From JANMJD01 sp963828405 (GTDB lineage Bacteria; Actinomycetota; Acidimicrobiia; Acidimicrobiales; Ilumatobacteraceae): a stretch of 64,000 bases of DNA. The position numbers were made by a program, and so were the translations under genes. The DNA is taken from contig CAWHEG010000031.1 of assembly GCA_963828405.1 (NCBI GenBank), positions 3,100,001-3,164,000 of the forward strand, in the 5' to 3' direction. The notes under the pieces are model-generated. The model worked only from the letters and a program-made list of their open reading frames with translations. It was not told the DNA's origin and searched no databases. Positions 54,617 to 63,378 of this stretch are shown here, piece after piece; position 1 is the stretch's first letter; each line of letters begins with the position of its first letter.

Positions 54617-55402
54617 ATGGCAGAGATCGTGGAGTACGAAGTCGAGGGTCGCGTCGCCGTGATCACCCTGAACCGCCCCGAAGCCCGCAACGCCATCAAC
54701 GGCGACGTGGCCAACGGGATGGAGGCGGCGATCGACCGGATGGAGGACGACCCGTCGGTCTGGCTCGGCATCCTTCGCGCCAACACCGAGGGACAGGAGC
54801 GCCCGGTCTTCTCGGCCGGCGCCGACCTGAAGGCGATCAACTCGGGCCAGGCGGCGACGCTCAACACCTCCCGTGGCGGCTTCGCCGGCTTCGTCTACCG
54901 CCAGCGGCTCAAGCCCGTCATCGTCGCCGTCGACGGCCTGGCGACCGCTGGTGGTTGCGAGGTCGTGCTGGCCGCCGACCTCGTCGTGGCCACGACCCGT
55001 TCGTCGTTCGGGCTGGCCGAGGTGAAGCGAAACCTGATCGCCGGTGCCGGTGGGCTGTTCCGCCTGCCCCGGGCGATCGGGCAGGCTGCGGCGATGGAGG
55101 CAATCCTCACCGGTGAGCCGATCACGGCGGATCGGGCGTTCCAGCTCGGCCTGATCTCCCGCCTGGTCGGCCCCGGCGAGGCCGTCGACGAGGCTCGGCG
55201 GCTGGCCGCCCAGATCACGGCGAACGCACCACTGGCCGTCTGGGCGAGCCGCAAGGTGGTGCTCGCAGCCGCCTACCAGGACGACGACACGTTGAAGCAG
55301 CTCACCAACGCCGAGTTCGCCAAGGTGCTCGCCTCGGAGGACACCAAGGAGGGGCTGACCGCCTTCATCGAGAAGCGGGCCCCGAACTGGCGGGGGGTCT
55401 GA
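54617..55402 (+). CDS. Enoyl-CoA hydratase/isomerase family protein
   Basis: 261-residue crotonase-fold protein. The oxyanion-hole segments are FSAGADLKAI and AVDGLATAGGCEVVLAADL. The two catalytic glutamates of short-chain enoyl-CoA hydratase fall near these positions: one is seen in GGCEVVLA, and the second site is FGLAEVKRNLIAGAGG. The start of the fold (YEVEGRVAVITLNRPEARNA) is intact. It probably acts in fatty-acid or amino-acid beta-oxidation; the substrate is unknown. Its 3' end overlaps the convergent Nudix gene by 38 nt. Confidence 0.92.
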   Translation: MAEIVEYEVEGRVAVITLNRPEARNAINGDVANGMEAAIDRMEDDPSVWLGILRANTEGQERPVFSAGADLKAINSGQAATLNTSRGGFAGFVYRQRLKPVIVAVDGLATAGGCEVVLAADLVVATTRSSFGLAEVKRNLIAGAGGLFRLPRAIGQAAAMEAILTGEPITADRAFQLGLISRLVGPGEAVDEARRLAAQITANAPLAVWASRKVVLAAAYQDDDTLKQLTNAEFAKVLASEDTKEGLTAFIEKRAPNWRGV

Positions 55403-55802
55403 GCACCCCGACCTCGGTGAGGAAGTCCGCCAACCCGGCAACGATGCCAGGATGATCGGCGACCTCGTCGAGCGCGCACCAGCGCAGTTCGGCGGCGTCG
55501 TCTCCGGCGAGCGCGCCGTGGACGCTCTCGACGTCCACCGCGAAGTCGTGGATCACGTAGTGCCAGCCCGGGGCGATCCGCTCCACGAAGCCCAGGTGCC
55601 GTGCCGAGCGGCCGATGAGGCCGGTCTCCTCGCCCAGCTCGCGCAGCACGGCGTCGACCAGCGTCTCGCCGTACTCCACCCGCCCGCCGGGAACGCTCCA
55701 CATCCCCGCGCCTGCGCCGCGACCCCGCCGGACGAGCAGCAGCGCGCCATCGTGAACGACGATGGCGCCGACACAGACCTCGGCGTGCCCCGAGGGTGTC
55801 AT
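55365..55802 (-). CDS. Nudix hydrolase
   Basis: 145-residue Nudix protein. The Nudix box is GGRVEYGETLVDAVLRELGE followed by ETGL, with all catalytic glutamates present. The core strand VGAIVVHDGALLLVRRGRG precedes it. Such enzymes hydrolyse nucleoside-diphosphate-linked compounds; the substrate is open. It overlaps the GNAT gene upstream by 4 nt, forming a three-gene unit with that and the unknown 158-residue protein. Confidence 0.92.
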   Translation of the reverse strand: MTPSGHAEVCVGAIVVHDGALLLVRRGRGAGAGMWSVPGGRVEYGETLVDAVLRELGEETGLIGRSARHLGFVERIAPGWHYVIHDFAVDVESVHGALAGDDAAELRWCALDEVADHPGIVAGLADFLTEVGVLRPPASSGPASR

Positions 55803-56260
55803 CGGGCCTCGTCTGCGAGGGACTTGCCGACGATCAGCAAGCGGGCCTTCATCCCGAAGCGTTCGAACATGTTCTTGGTCTCCCGGTCGCCGGGCAGAGC
55901 GGACGACTCGATCCGCGCCGCTCCGGCCGAGCGCGCTGCGGCGATCGCGTCGTCGAGGAGCTCCTCGCCGAGTCCGAGCCCGCGTGCCCCGGGCGTGACG
56001 TAGATCCACTCGACGACCGCCGAGCCGGCACCGGCGCCGAGTTCCGTGCGACACCACCCGACGACCACCTCGTCGATCGTGGCGACTGCCAGCCGACGCG
56101 CGCCCGCCGGGGGGTCGAACAGCGACTCGTCGGCCATCGGGTGTTCGGCGAGCCACTCGGGGCCACCCCGCTGCCCGGCGAGGTGACCGCGAGCCTCGTC
56201 CTGCAACCACGCCATCGCCGGCCAGTCGCCGACGTCAGCCGAACGGACGGCAGCGATCAC
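55799..56260 (-). CDS. GNAT-family N-acetyltransferase
   Basis: 153-residue acetyltransferase fold. The acetyl-CoA-binding strand and loop is VEWIYVTPGARGLGLGEELL (Q/RxxGxG/A motif as ARGLGLG), followed by the helix AIAAARSAGAARIE and the closing ETKNMFERFGMK. The N-terminus (IAAVRSADVGDWPAMAWL) is typical of GNAT proteins. The acceptor is unknown. It overlaps both neighbours by 4 nt. Confidence 0.88.
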   Translation of the reverse strand: MIAAVRSADVGDWPAMAWLQDEARGHLAGQRGGPEWLAEHPMADESLFDPPAGARRLAVATIDEVVVGWCRTELGAGAGSAVVEWIYVTPGARGLGLGEELLDDAIAAARSAGAARIESSALPGDRETKNMFERFGMKARLLIVGKSLADEAR

Positions 56261-56733
56261 CGGCCGTGCTCCAGCCGGGCGATCTGCCCCAGGACGGTTC
56301 TGCGGGCCCGGTGAGCGGCCTCGTAACGTGCGATCCGGTCGAGGTCATCCCGGGGGAGGCCGGCGAGGCAGGCGACGATCTGGGAGGCAGCCAGCGAGTC
56401 GTAGTCGGCGATGGCCAGGGAGTCCGGGTCGATCCCGGCGCCCCCTGCCGGTAGCAGCGGGGCCGGGGCGGTCTGCCGAACGGTGGCCGGTGACCCGTTC
56501 CTGGGATCGACCCGCCCGGCGCCGGCGCTGAAGCGTTGCTCGATGATCCCCCGGCCGGCGCGAACGGCGAACTCGCCGATGACCCTGGCCAGACCTACCT
56601 GCCGGACGATCCGGTCCCGTCCCGCCTCGGCGAGCCCGGGGCACAGACGGCGAGCCTCGACGACGGCGCCGATCGGGGCGTACACGAGCACCTCGAGTGC
56701 CCGGCGCAGCGGGCCGTCGTCCCCCCCGGTCAT
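56257..56733 (-). CDS. Unknown actinobacterial protein, lipid-droplet-associated-protein-like
   Basis: 158 residues from the ATG at 56733. The N-terminal part is amphipathic (LRRALEVLVYAPIGAVVEA) and the middle is proline/alanine-rich. The C-terminal 55 residues contain LAIADYDSLAASQIVACLAG and YEAAHRARRTVLGQI, a small helical module that I associate with actinobacterial lipid-droplet-associated proteins. That link is from memory and weak. It is first in the unit with GNAT and Nudix (4-nt overlap) and lies 14 nt after the DUF4193-like gene. Confidence 0.6.
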   Translation of the reverse strand: MTGGDDGPLRRALEVLVYAPIGAVVEARRLCPGLAEAGRDRIVRQVGLARVIGEFAVRAGRGIIEQRFSAGAGRVDPRNGSPATVRQTAPAPLLPAGGAGIDPDSLAIADYDSLAASQIVACLAGLPRDDLDRIARYEAAHRARRTVLGQIARLEHGR

Positions 56734-56747
56734 CGACAAACCGGGCG

Positions 56748-57272
56748 TCAGCTGAAGATCGGGCAGGCGTCGTCGTCCATCGGGCACCCCGGAGCCTTGG
56801 CCCGCACGAGCAGGAAGCACGAGGAGCACAGTTGTTCGTCGTGCCGTTTCGGCTGCAGGCGGTCGCCGGGCTCAGCCCGCGGGTCGTCGATCTCGGGGTT
56901 CTCGTCGTCCTCCTCGAGCTCGTTGTCGTTGGCGATGAGGCGATCCTTGAGGATCGTGTCGAGGTCGGCCTCGACATCATCGGGGGTGAGCATGTCCTCG
57001 TCGTCGTCCTCCTCCTCGGAGTCCTTCTCCTTGGCGACCACGGGCCGGCGGGCCGGTGCCTCGGCGATGTCGTCGACGAGATCGTCGGCGAGGTCGTCTG
57101 CGTCCTCCTCACCGACGAAGTCCTCGTCCTCGGCGAGATCGTCGGCGAACACGTCCTCCTCGACCAATGCCTCCTCGTCGAGCTCCTCGGGGTCGATGTC
57201 GACCTCGATCAGCTCCGCTTCGAACTCCTCATCGGCATCGATCTCCTGAAGTTCCTCGTCTTCATCAGCCAT
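56748..57272 (-). CDS. Acidic protein with C-terminal zinc-ribbon, DUF4193-like
   Basis: 174 residues, extremely acidic in the first 110 (long runs of Asp/Glu). The C-terminus has a putative zinc ribbon: LCSSCFLLVRAKAPGCPMDD followed by DACP. This matches the plan of DUF4193 proteins of actinobacteria (acidic N-terminus, CxxC ribbon), whose function is not established; interaction with RNA polymerase or nucleic acid has been considered for similar folds. GAGGAGG lies 11 nt before the ATG, so it has a normal leader. Confidence 0.75.
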   Translation of the reverse strand: MADEDEELQEIDADEEFEAELIEVDIDPEELDEEALVEEDVFADDLAEDEDFVGEEDADDLADDLVDDIAEAPARRPVVAKEKDSEEEDDDEDMLTPDDVEADLDTILKDRLIANDNELEEDDENPEIDDPRAEPGDRLQPKRHDEQLCSSCFLLVRAKAPGCPMDDDACPIFS

Positions 57273-57293
57273 TTTGACGATCCCTCCTCAAGT

Positions 57294-57328
57294 CGGCGCG
57301 GGGCGGGCCTCAGCCGGCGCGGGGCGGG
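57294..57328. repeat. Short direct repeat
   Basis: The 14-mer CGGCGCGGGGCGGG occurs at 57294-57307 and 57315-57328, in the gap between the ThyX-like and DUF4193-like genes. Function unknown; it may be part of the upstream promoter region. Confidence 0.5.
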
Positions 57329-57378
57329 ATCATACGGCGGCGATGTGGCAACGGTCCCCTTCCCACCTGTGACAGCAG

Positions 57379-59025
57379 TCACGTCTCACGTTCGAGACGC
57401 CGGACTTCGGCCCGACGCTCCGACTCCAGGCGCTCCAGCTCGGGTTCGGCGGTGCTGATGTGGACCATCGCCGCGGCGATCGCCCGGTGCCCGGCCTGCT
57501 CGGCGATCAACCGGTGCATCTCGATCGCCACCCGCCGGTACGAGGGGTGGCCCTGGGGCGAGGAGCGCAGTTCGAGCATGTGGATCGCCTCGCGGGCGTT
57601 GAACTGCATCGCGTAGCGCACCCGATAGGCCATCGACACGGCGTACGAGGCCTGGGCGGGATGGATCGGGAGAAGGGCATCGTAGAGGGCGGCCGCCCGC
57701 TCCATCGCCTCGTCGAACGCCTGTGTCCCGCCGGCCTCGTCGACCAGCTCGGGCCGGATGTACCCGTGCAGGGGGGTCAGCGGCTGCCACTCGATGGTCA
57801 GCATCCGGTGGCGCTGCAGATCGCGGAACGCTCCGTAGTCCGACAGCACGTCGAAGCGGTAGTCGGTGCGTTCGAACGCCCGGCCCGGCTTGTGACGCCG
57901 GTTGGCCCGCTCGCCTACGTAGGCGGTGAGCAGCGCCACCCGGTCGGCGGCGGGGAGGAGCCGGACCCGTTCGAGCAGCTGCCGCTCGGACATCGCCGAA
58001 TGCGGATAGCAGATGGCGGCGAGCAACTTGTCCTCGCCCTCGGGATCCCAGTCGGTGAGCACGACGGCGGGCGAAGCCTCGACCGGTGCCCCGCCGAACA
58101 ACGAGCCGACGAGCTCGCCGGTGTGCTCCCTGGTGCTGGCCAGGTACTCGGTCCACCGCCCGCCCCGTTCGGCGGCGTCGACCCGGCGCAGGAAGCCCGG
58201 GATGACCTTGCGCAGTTCGGTGAGCATCATGTCGGCGTACTGACGGGCCTCGGGCAGGACGTGACCCCGCATCCGCAGCAGCAGCGCCTCGTACGCCTGG
58301 CCGCTGCCGTAGATCCCGACGTTGGACAAGGCGGCGGCCGGCAACAAGCCGCGCACGGCGTCGAGCGCCTTGGCGCGGGTCGCCTGGCGATAGACGAACT
58401 CCGAGTCGCCCGGCTGCTGGGCGACCGTCGCCCGGACATGGGTGGTGACCTGGCGCACGAGGTTCGCATAGGTGTCGAACATCCGGTCCATGTCGCCGAC
58501 GTAGCGGGTGCCCAGGCGGGACGACAGGACGTCGGGATCGCGGTAGTAGCGATACCGCCCACCGAGGCGGGCGTCGTAGCTGATGTAGCGGGTGCTCTGC
58601 TCGAGGTAGCTCATCAACCGACCCCACTCGAGCACCTTGGTGAGCAGGTTGGAGGCCTGTTCGCAGGCCAGGTGCACGGCCCCGAGCTGGGCGACTGAGT
58701 CGTCGCCGTACTCGACGAACACCTTCTCGTAGAGCTCTTCGGCGCGGGCCACCCCGACGGTGGCGTCGAGCCCGTGATCGGAGGAGATGTCGAGTTCGCC
58801 GACGAACTCGTCGAGGAACAGCCGGCGCAGGCTCTTGGGGCTGCGGCTGTACCGGGCGAACAGCGCGCCCTTGACGACCTCGGGCAGGTTGACCAGGGCG
58901 AACACGGGCCCGTCGAGGTTGGTGAAGTAGCGCCGCAGGACGTCGGCCTCGGCCTGCGTGAACTCCTCGGGGACGTAGACGGTCACGGTCGGATCCCCGG
59001 GGCGGGTACGGTCACGAGGGGTCAT
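57379..59025 (-). CDS. Long ThyX-like (FAD-dependent thymidylate synthase family) protein
   Basis: 548 residues, about twice the length of ordinary ThyX, apparently two ThyX folds in tandem. The first half has FARYSRSPKSLRRLFLDEF and LEQSTRYISYD. The second has DLQRHRMLTIEWQPL, where the ThyX motif RHRxxSxNxxSxR is only partly kept (Thr for Ser, and the second Ser/Arg missing). Long two-domain ThyX-like proteins are common in actinobacteria and Chloroflexi, and it is unclear whether they make dTMP. The ATG at 59025 is used because the six codons upstream look untranslated. Confidence 0.8.
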   Translation of the reverse strand: MTPRDRTRPGDPTVTVYVPEEFTQAEADVLRRYFTNLDGPVFALVNLPEVVKGALFARYSRSPKSLRRLFLDEFVGELDISSDHGLDATVGVARAEELYEKVFVEYGDDSVAQLGAVHLACEQASNLLTKVLEWGRLMSYLEQSTRYISYDARLGGRYRYYRDPDVLSSRLGTRYVGDMDRMFDTYANLVRQVTTHVRATVAQQPGDSEFVYRQATRAKALDAVRGLLPAAALSNVGIYGSGQAYEALLLRMRGHVLPEARQYADMMLTELRKVIPGFLRRVDAAERGGRWTEYLASTREHTGELVGSLFGGAPVEASPAVVLTDWDPEGEDKLLAAICYPHSAMSERQLLERVRLLPAADRVALLTAYVGERANRRHKPGRAFERTDYRFDVLSDYGAFRDLQRHRMLTIEWQPLTPLHGYIRPELVDEAGGTQAFDEAMERAAALYDALLPIHPAQASYAVSMAYRVRYAMQFNAREAIHMLELRSSPQGHPSYRRVAIEMHRLIAEQAGHRAIAAAMVHISTAEPELERLESERRAEVRRLERET

Positions 59026-59081
59026 GCTACGGCGGTGACCCACTCCCCGACCGGATCACCGGGTGCCGATGACCTGGTGAT

Positions 59082-60278
59082 TCACAGAACACCGCGATCC
59101 GGCCCGACGACGGCGAAGGCCTCGGCCGAGGCCGTCCGCAGGCCGGCGTCGGTCCACAGGTCGACGACCGTCATCGCCATCGCCTTGGCGCTGTCGATCA
59201 CCGCCCGGTCGCCCTCCTCCCGCCCGGCCCAGGCGGCGAACTCGATCGTGTGGATCGGCACGCCGTCGGGGGCGACCTGGACCATCGGGTGGATCGACGG
59301 CACGAGGTAGGAGACGTTGCCCATGTCGGTCGAGCCGACGACCCGCTTGCCGACGACCGCCGGGTCGCCCGGGTGCCGACCGACCCGGTTGGCGTTGCCG
59401 ACGTACGCCGCCACCATCGGGCCGTTGTCGCACATGTCGGCGTACGGGAAGTCGTCCCACTCGTGCGACATGGTGCAGCCACAGGCCGTCGCCCCGGCCT
59501 CGTTGCAGGCCAGCACCCGCTGCTTGAGCGGCGCTAGGCTGGCGAAGCTCGGCGAGCGGACGTACCACAGCAGGGCGGCCTCGGCCGGCACCACGTTGGG
59601 CGCCCCTCCCCCATTGGTGAAACAACCGTGGATCCGTTCGGTGGGCAGGATGTGCTGGCGGAGCGCGGCGACGTTGATGTAGCTCAGCACCGCGGCATCG
59701 AGCGCGTTGCGCCCCTCGTGCGGCGCCGCTGCGGCGTGAGCGGCCCGGCCGTGGAACGTGGTGGCGAGCTGCTGGACGGCGATCGCATCCATCCGGATCA
59801 GATCGGCGTCGCCCGGGTGGACCATCATCGCCGCATCGAGGCCGTCGAAGGCGCCCTGGCGGGCCATCATGATCTTGCCCCCACCGCCCTCCTCGGCCGG
59901 TGTTCCCATCAGCACGACCGATCCCCCGGCCTGTTGGGCGACCGAGGCGACGGCCAGTCCGGCACCGAGACCCGCCGCGGCGATGACGTTGTGCCCGCAA
60001 GCGTGCCCGATGCCTGGCAGTGCGTCGTACTCGCACAGGACGGCCACCCTGGCCCCGGCGTCGCCGGCCACGGCGCTGAAGGCGGTGGGCTGGCCGTAGG
60101 CGCCCCGCTCGACGTGCAGGCCCCGCCCCTCGATCACCTCGGTGAGCAGTCCGTGGGCGAAGTGCTCGTCGTGGGAGAGCTCGGGCCGGGCGTGGATCTG
60201 GTGGGAGACGTCGATCAGCGTGGCGGCGAGCCGATCGACCTCGTCGCAGACCTGCTGTTTCAACCGTTCGATGTCCAT
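59082..60278 (-). CDS. M20-family amidohydrolase/peptidase
   Basis: 398-residue M20D-type metallohydrolase (AbgB/aminobenzoyl-glutamate hydrolase-like). The dizinc motifs are CEYDALPGIGHACGHN (Asp and His), GTPAEEGGGGK (Glu pair) and MMVHPGD. The dimerisation domain begins near FHGRAAHAAAAPHEGRNALD. It cleaves an amide bond to an amino acid; the natural substrate is unknown. No signal peptide. TAGTCT lies 9 nt before the ATG. Confidence 0.9.
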   Translation of the reverse strand: MDIERLKQQVCDEVDRLAATLIDVSHQIHARPELSHDEHFAHGLLTEVIEGRGLHVERGAYGQPTAFSAVAGDAGARVAVLCEYDALPGIGHACGHNVIAAAGLGAGLAVASVAQQAGGSVVLMGTPAEEGGGGKIMMARQGAFDGLDAAMMVHPGDADLIRMDAIAVQQLATTFHGRAAHAAAAPHEGRNALDAAVLSYINVAALRQHILPTERIHGCFTNGGGAPNVVPAEAALLWYVRSPSFASLAPLKQRVLACNEAGATACGCTMSHEWDDFPYADMCDNGPMVAAYVGNANRVGRHPGDPAVVGKRVVGSTDMGNVSYLVPSIHPMVQVAPDGVPIHTIEFAAWAGREEGDRAVIDSAKAMAMTVVDLWTDAGLRTASAEAFAVVGPDRGVL

Positions 60279-60287
60279 GATCAGGCG

Positions 60288-60293
60288 AGACTA
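60288..60293 (-). promoter_or_regulatory. -10 element of the M20 hydrolase gene
   Basis: TAGTCT on the minus strand, ending 9 nt before the ATG at 60278. Confidence 0.4.
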
Positions 60294-60330
60294 GGCCGTG
60301 GTCGACGGGGCCCCGTCGCCCGAGCCGTGT

Positions 60331-62063
60331 TCAGCCCCGCGGGAGCGTGCGGATGCCCAGCTCGCCGAGCTGCTTGGCGTCGACCGGGGTCGGGGCGTTG
60401 GTCATCGGATCGGTGCCGCTCTGCGTCTTGGGGAAGGCGATGACCTCGCGGATGTTCTCCTCACCGGCCAGCACGGCCACCAGGCGGTCGATGCCGAAGG
60501 CGAAGCCCCCGTGGGGCGGGGCGCCGTAGCGGAACGGGGTGAGGAAGAACCCGAACCGGCGGTCGGCCTCCTCGTCGCTGATCCCCAGCAGGTTGAACAC
60601 CCGGCGTTGCAGGGCGGGCTCGTGGATCCGGATCGACCCCGAGCCGAGCTCCCAGCCGTTGAGCACGAGGTCGTAGGCCTGCGAGCGCACCCCGAGCGGA
60701 TCGGTCTCGAACTTGTCGATGTCGTCGGGGTGCGGATGGCAGAACGGGTGATGACCCGGCTTGGGCCGGCCCGTCTCCTTGTCCACCCCGACGAACAACG
60801 GGAAGTCCGTCACCCACACGTAGCGGTACGGCCCCTGGTGCACCGGAGGACGCCCGAGGTCGTTGCGCAGCTGGCCGAGGACCTCGCACGTCGTCATCCA
60901 CTCGTCGGCGACGATCAGTAGCAGATCCCCCGGCACGGCGGCGAGCCGCGTCACCAGGGCTGCTGCCTCGTCGGTGGAGAGGAACTTGGCCACGGGAGAC
61001 TCGAGCGTGCCGTCGCCGGCGACCTTGAGCCACACGAGGCCTTTGGCGCCGAGCTTCTTGGCCGTGTCGGTGAGGCCGTCGAGCTTGTTGCGGCCCATCC
61101 CCTCGGCCTTGCCCGGGACGCGGATGCCCTTGATCGATCCCGCCCCGGCGAACGCCTTGAACTCGGTGGAGGCGAAGATGTCGGTGAGCTCGACGAGCGT
61201 CATCCCGAACCGCAGGTCGGGCTTGTCGACGCCGTAGACGTCGATCGCCGTGTGCCAGGTCATCTGCTCGATCGGGTCGGGCGCGCGCCGGTGACCGCCT
61301 CGGCGGCGGCGAGCACGGCGTGGCCGATGGCGCCGAGCACGTCTTCCTGGGTGGCGAACGACATCTCGGCGTCGAGCTGCATGAACTCGTACTGGCGGTC
61401 GGCGCGCAGGTCCTCGTCGCGCAGGCAGCGGGCGATCTGGTAGTAGCGGTCGATCCCGGCGACCATCAGCAACTGCTTGAACAGTTGCGGGGACTGCGGC
61501 AGGGCGTAGAACGAGCCCGGCGTCTGGCGCGAGGGCACGAGGAACTCGCGTGCCCCCTCCGGGGTCGAGGGCACGAGCATCGGCGTCTCGACCTCGACGA
61601 AGCCCTGCTCCTCCATCGCCCGCCGCACGGCCGAGTTGACCTTCGCCCGGGTGCGCAGGTTGCGTTGCATCCGCTGGCGGCGGATGTCGAGATAGCGGTA
61701 CTGCAAGCGCGTCGTCTCGGCAACGTCGTCGGCGCGGGCGTCGACCGGGAACGGCGGCGTCTCGGACGTGTTGAGCACCTCGACGGTGCAGTCCTGCACC
61801 TCGACGGCCCCGGTGGCCATGTTGGCGTTGACCGTGCCCTCGGGCCGGGCCCGGACCGTGCCGGTGATCCGCACGACGAACTCGCTGCGCACGTCGACGG
61901 TGTTGTCGACGACGCACTGCACGAGGCCGGTGTGGTCACGCAGGTCGACGAAGGCGAGCTTCTCGCCGTGCTCGCGCCGGCGGGCCACCCAGCCGCACAG
62001 GCTGATGGTCAGGCCGATGTGCCCGACGCCGACCGCGCCGCAGTAGTCGGAACGCATGCTCAT
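60331..62063 (-). CDS. aspS: Aspartyl-tRNA synthetase (one base missing)
   Basis: 577-residue class II synthetase after one base is restored in a GCGCGC run near 61283. N-terminal OB anticodon domain: SLCGWVARRREHGEKLAFVD. Class II motifs: RAMEEQGFVEVETPML; RQYEFMQLDAEMSF; and FAFGIDRLVAVLAG at the C-terminus. The bacterial GAD insertion lies between (FKAFAGAGSIKGIRVPG). Both halves are highly conserved and the gene is essential, so the break must be an error in the sequence. It starts 4 nt after the hisS stop. Confidence 0.94.
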
Positions 62064-62067
62064 GTCG

Positions 62068-63321
62068 TCACAGGTGCTTTCTGATGGAGTCGATCAGATC
62101 GTCGATCGGCACGGTGGTCTGGTCCCGGGTGTCGGCGCGCAGCGGACGGATGACCGCCGTGCCTGTTTCGAGTTCGTCGCTGCCGACGATGACGGCGACA
62201 GCGGCGCCCGAACGGTCGGCCGCCTTCATCTGGCTTTTCATCGAGCGGTTCTCGTACGCCCGGTCGGCGCGCAGCCCGGCCGCCCGCAGGCGGTCGGTGA
62301 TCGTCAGCGCGCTCAGCCCTCCGATGGTGTCGATCACGAAGACGTCGACGTCATCGGGCGGGGCAGGGAAGCAACCCTCGTCGTCGCAGGCGATGAGGAT
62401 GCGGTCGAGCCCGAGGGCGAAACCGACGCCGGGGGTCGGCCGGCCACCGAGCGCTTCCACCAATCCGTCGTAGCGGCCGCCTCCACCCAGGGCGTTCTGC
62501 GCCGATTCGAGCGTGCCCCCCTGGAACTCGAAGGTCGTGCGCCGGTAGTAGTCGAGGCCGCGCACGAGCGTCATGTCGACGACGTACGGGATGTCGAGGG
62601 CGTCGAGGCCGGAGAGCACGGCGTCGTGGTGGGCGGCTGCGCCGTCGCTGTAGAAGTCGGTCAGCCGCGGTGCTGCAGCGATCGCCGGAGCGTCGCCGGA
62701 CCGCTTCGAGTCGAGCACCCGCAGCGGGTTCCTCGCCAGGGTGACCAGGCTCTCCGGGGTGAGCTCGTCGCGGCGAGCGTCGAAGTAGGCCGCGAGGGCC
62801 TCGACGTAGCGGGCCCGGTCGTCGGGCTCCCCGAGCGAGTTGATCAGCAGCGTCACCTGGCGCAGCCCGAGCGCTTCGAGGAACCGCCAGGCGAGGGCGA
62901 TGATCTCGACGTCGAGGTACGGATCGTCGGCCCCGAGCACCTCGATCCCCACCTGGTCGAACTGGCGGTACCTGCCCCGCTGCGGCTTCTCGTAGCGGAA
63001 CTGGGAGCCGGTGTACCAGACCTTCCAGGGCACGGGCGGCTGGTGCTGGACGAACGACCGGCAGATCGACGCGGTCAGCTCGGGGCGCAGGGCCACATGA
63101 CGCCCGCCCTTGTCGACGAAGTCGTACATCTCCTTGCTGACCACGTCGGTGGCCTCGCCGACCCGGTGGAAGACGCCGATGTCCTCGAGCAGCGGCGAGA
63201 TCACCTGGCCGTAGCCGGCCGCCTCGACCACCCCGGCGAACACGTCGACGAACCTGCGCCACCTGGCGGACTCGGGTGCCAGGATGTCGCGCATTCCGGG
63301 GCTGGTCTGGAACTCGGGCAC
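62068..63321 (-). CDS. hisS: Histidyl-tRNA synthetase
   Basis: 417-residue class II synthetase. Motifs: TSPGMRDILAP, LRPELTASICRSFV, GRYRQFDQVGIEVLG, LVRGLDYYRRTTFEFQ (histidine A motif) and GGGRYDGLVEALGG. The C-terminal anticodon-binding domain is present (FVIDTIGGLSALTITDRLRA). GTG start with TAGCCT 8 nt upstream. It lies between the relA/spoT homolog and aspS on one strand, a common actinobacterial order. Confidence 0.96.
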   Translation of the reverse strand: MPEFQTSPGMRDILAPESARWRRFVDVFAGVVEAAGYGQVISPLLEDIGVFHRVGEATDVVSKEMYDFVDKGGRHVALRPELTASICRSFVQHQPPVPWKVWYTGSQFRYEKPQRGRYRQFDQVGIEVLGADDPYLDVEIIALAWRFLEALGLRQVTLLINSLGEPDDRARYVEALAAYFDARRDELTPESLVTLARNPLRVLDSKRSGDAPAIAAAPRLTDFYSDGAAAHHDAVLSGLDALDIPYVVDMTLVRGLDYYRRTTFEFQGGTLESAQNALGGGGRYDGLVEALGGRPTPGVGFALGLDRILIACDDEGCFPAPPDDVDVFVIDTIGGLSALTITDRLRAAGLRADRAYENRSMKSQMKAADRSGAAVAVIVGSDELETGTAVIRPLRADTRDQTTVPIDDLIDSIRKHL

Positions 63322-63329
63322 GTCGGGTG

Positions 63330-63335
63330 AGGCTA
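63330..63335 (-). promoter_or_regulatory. -10 element of hisS
   Basis: TAGCCT on the minus strand, ending 8 nt before the hisS GTG. Confidence 0.5.
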
Positions 63336-63378
63336 TCGGCGCGAGCCGGGCCTCGGCGGCCGATTTGGCGGGTCGCGA

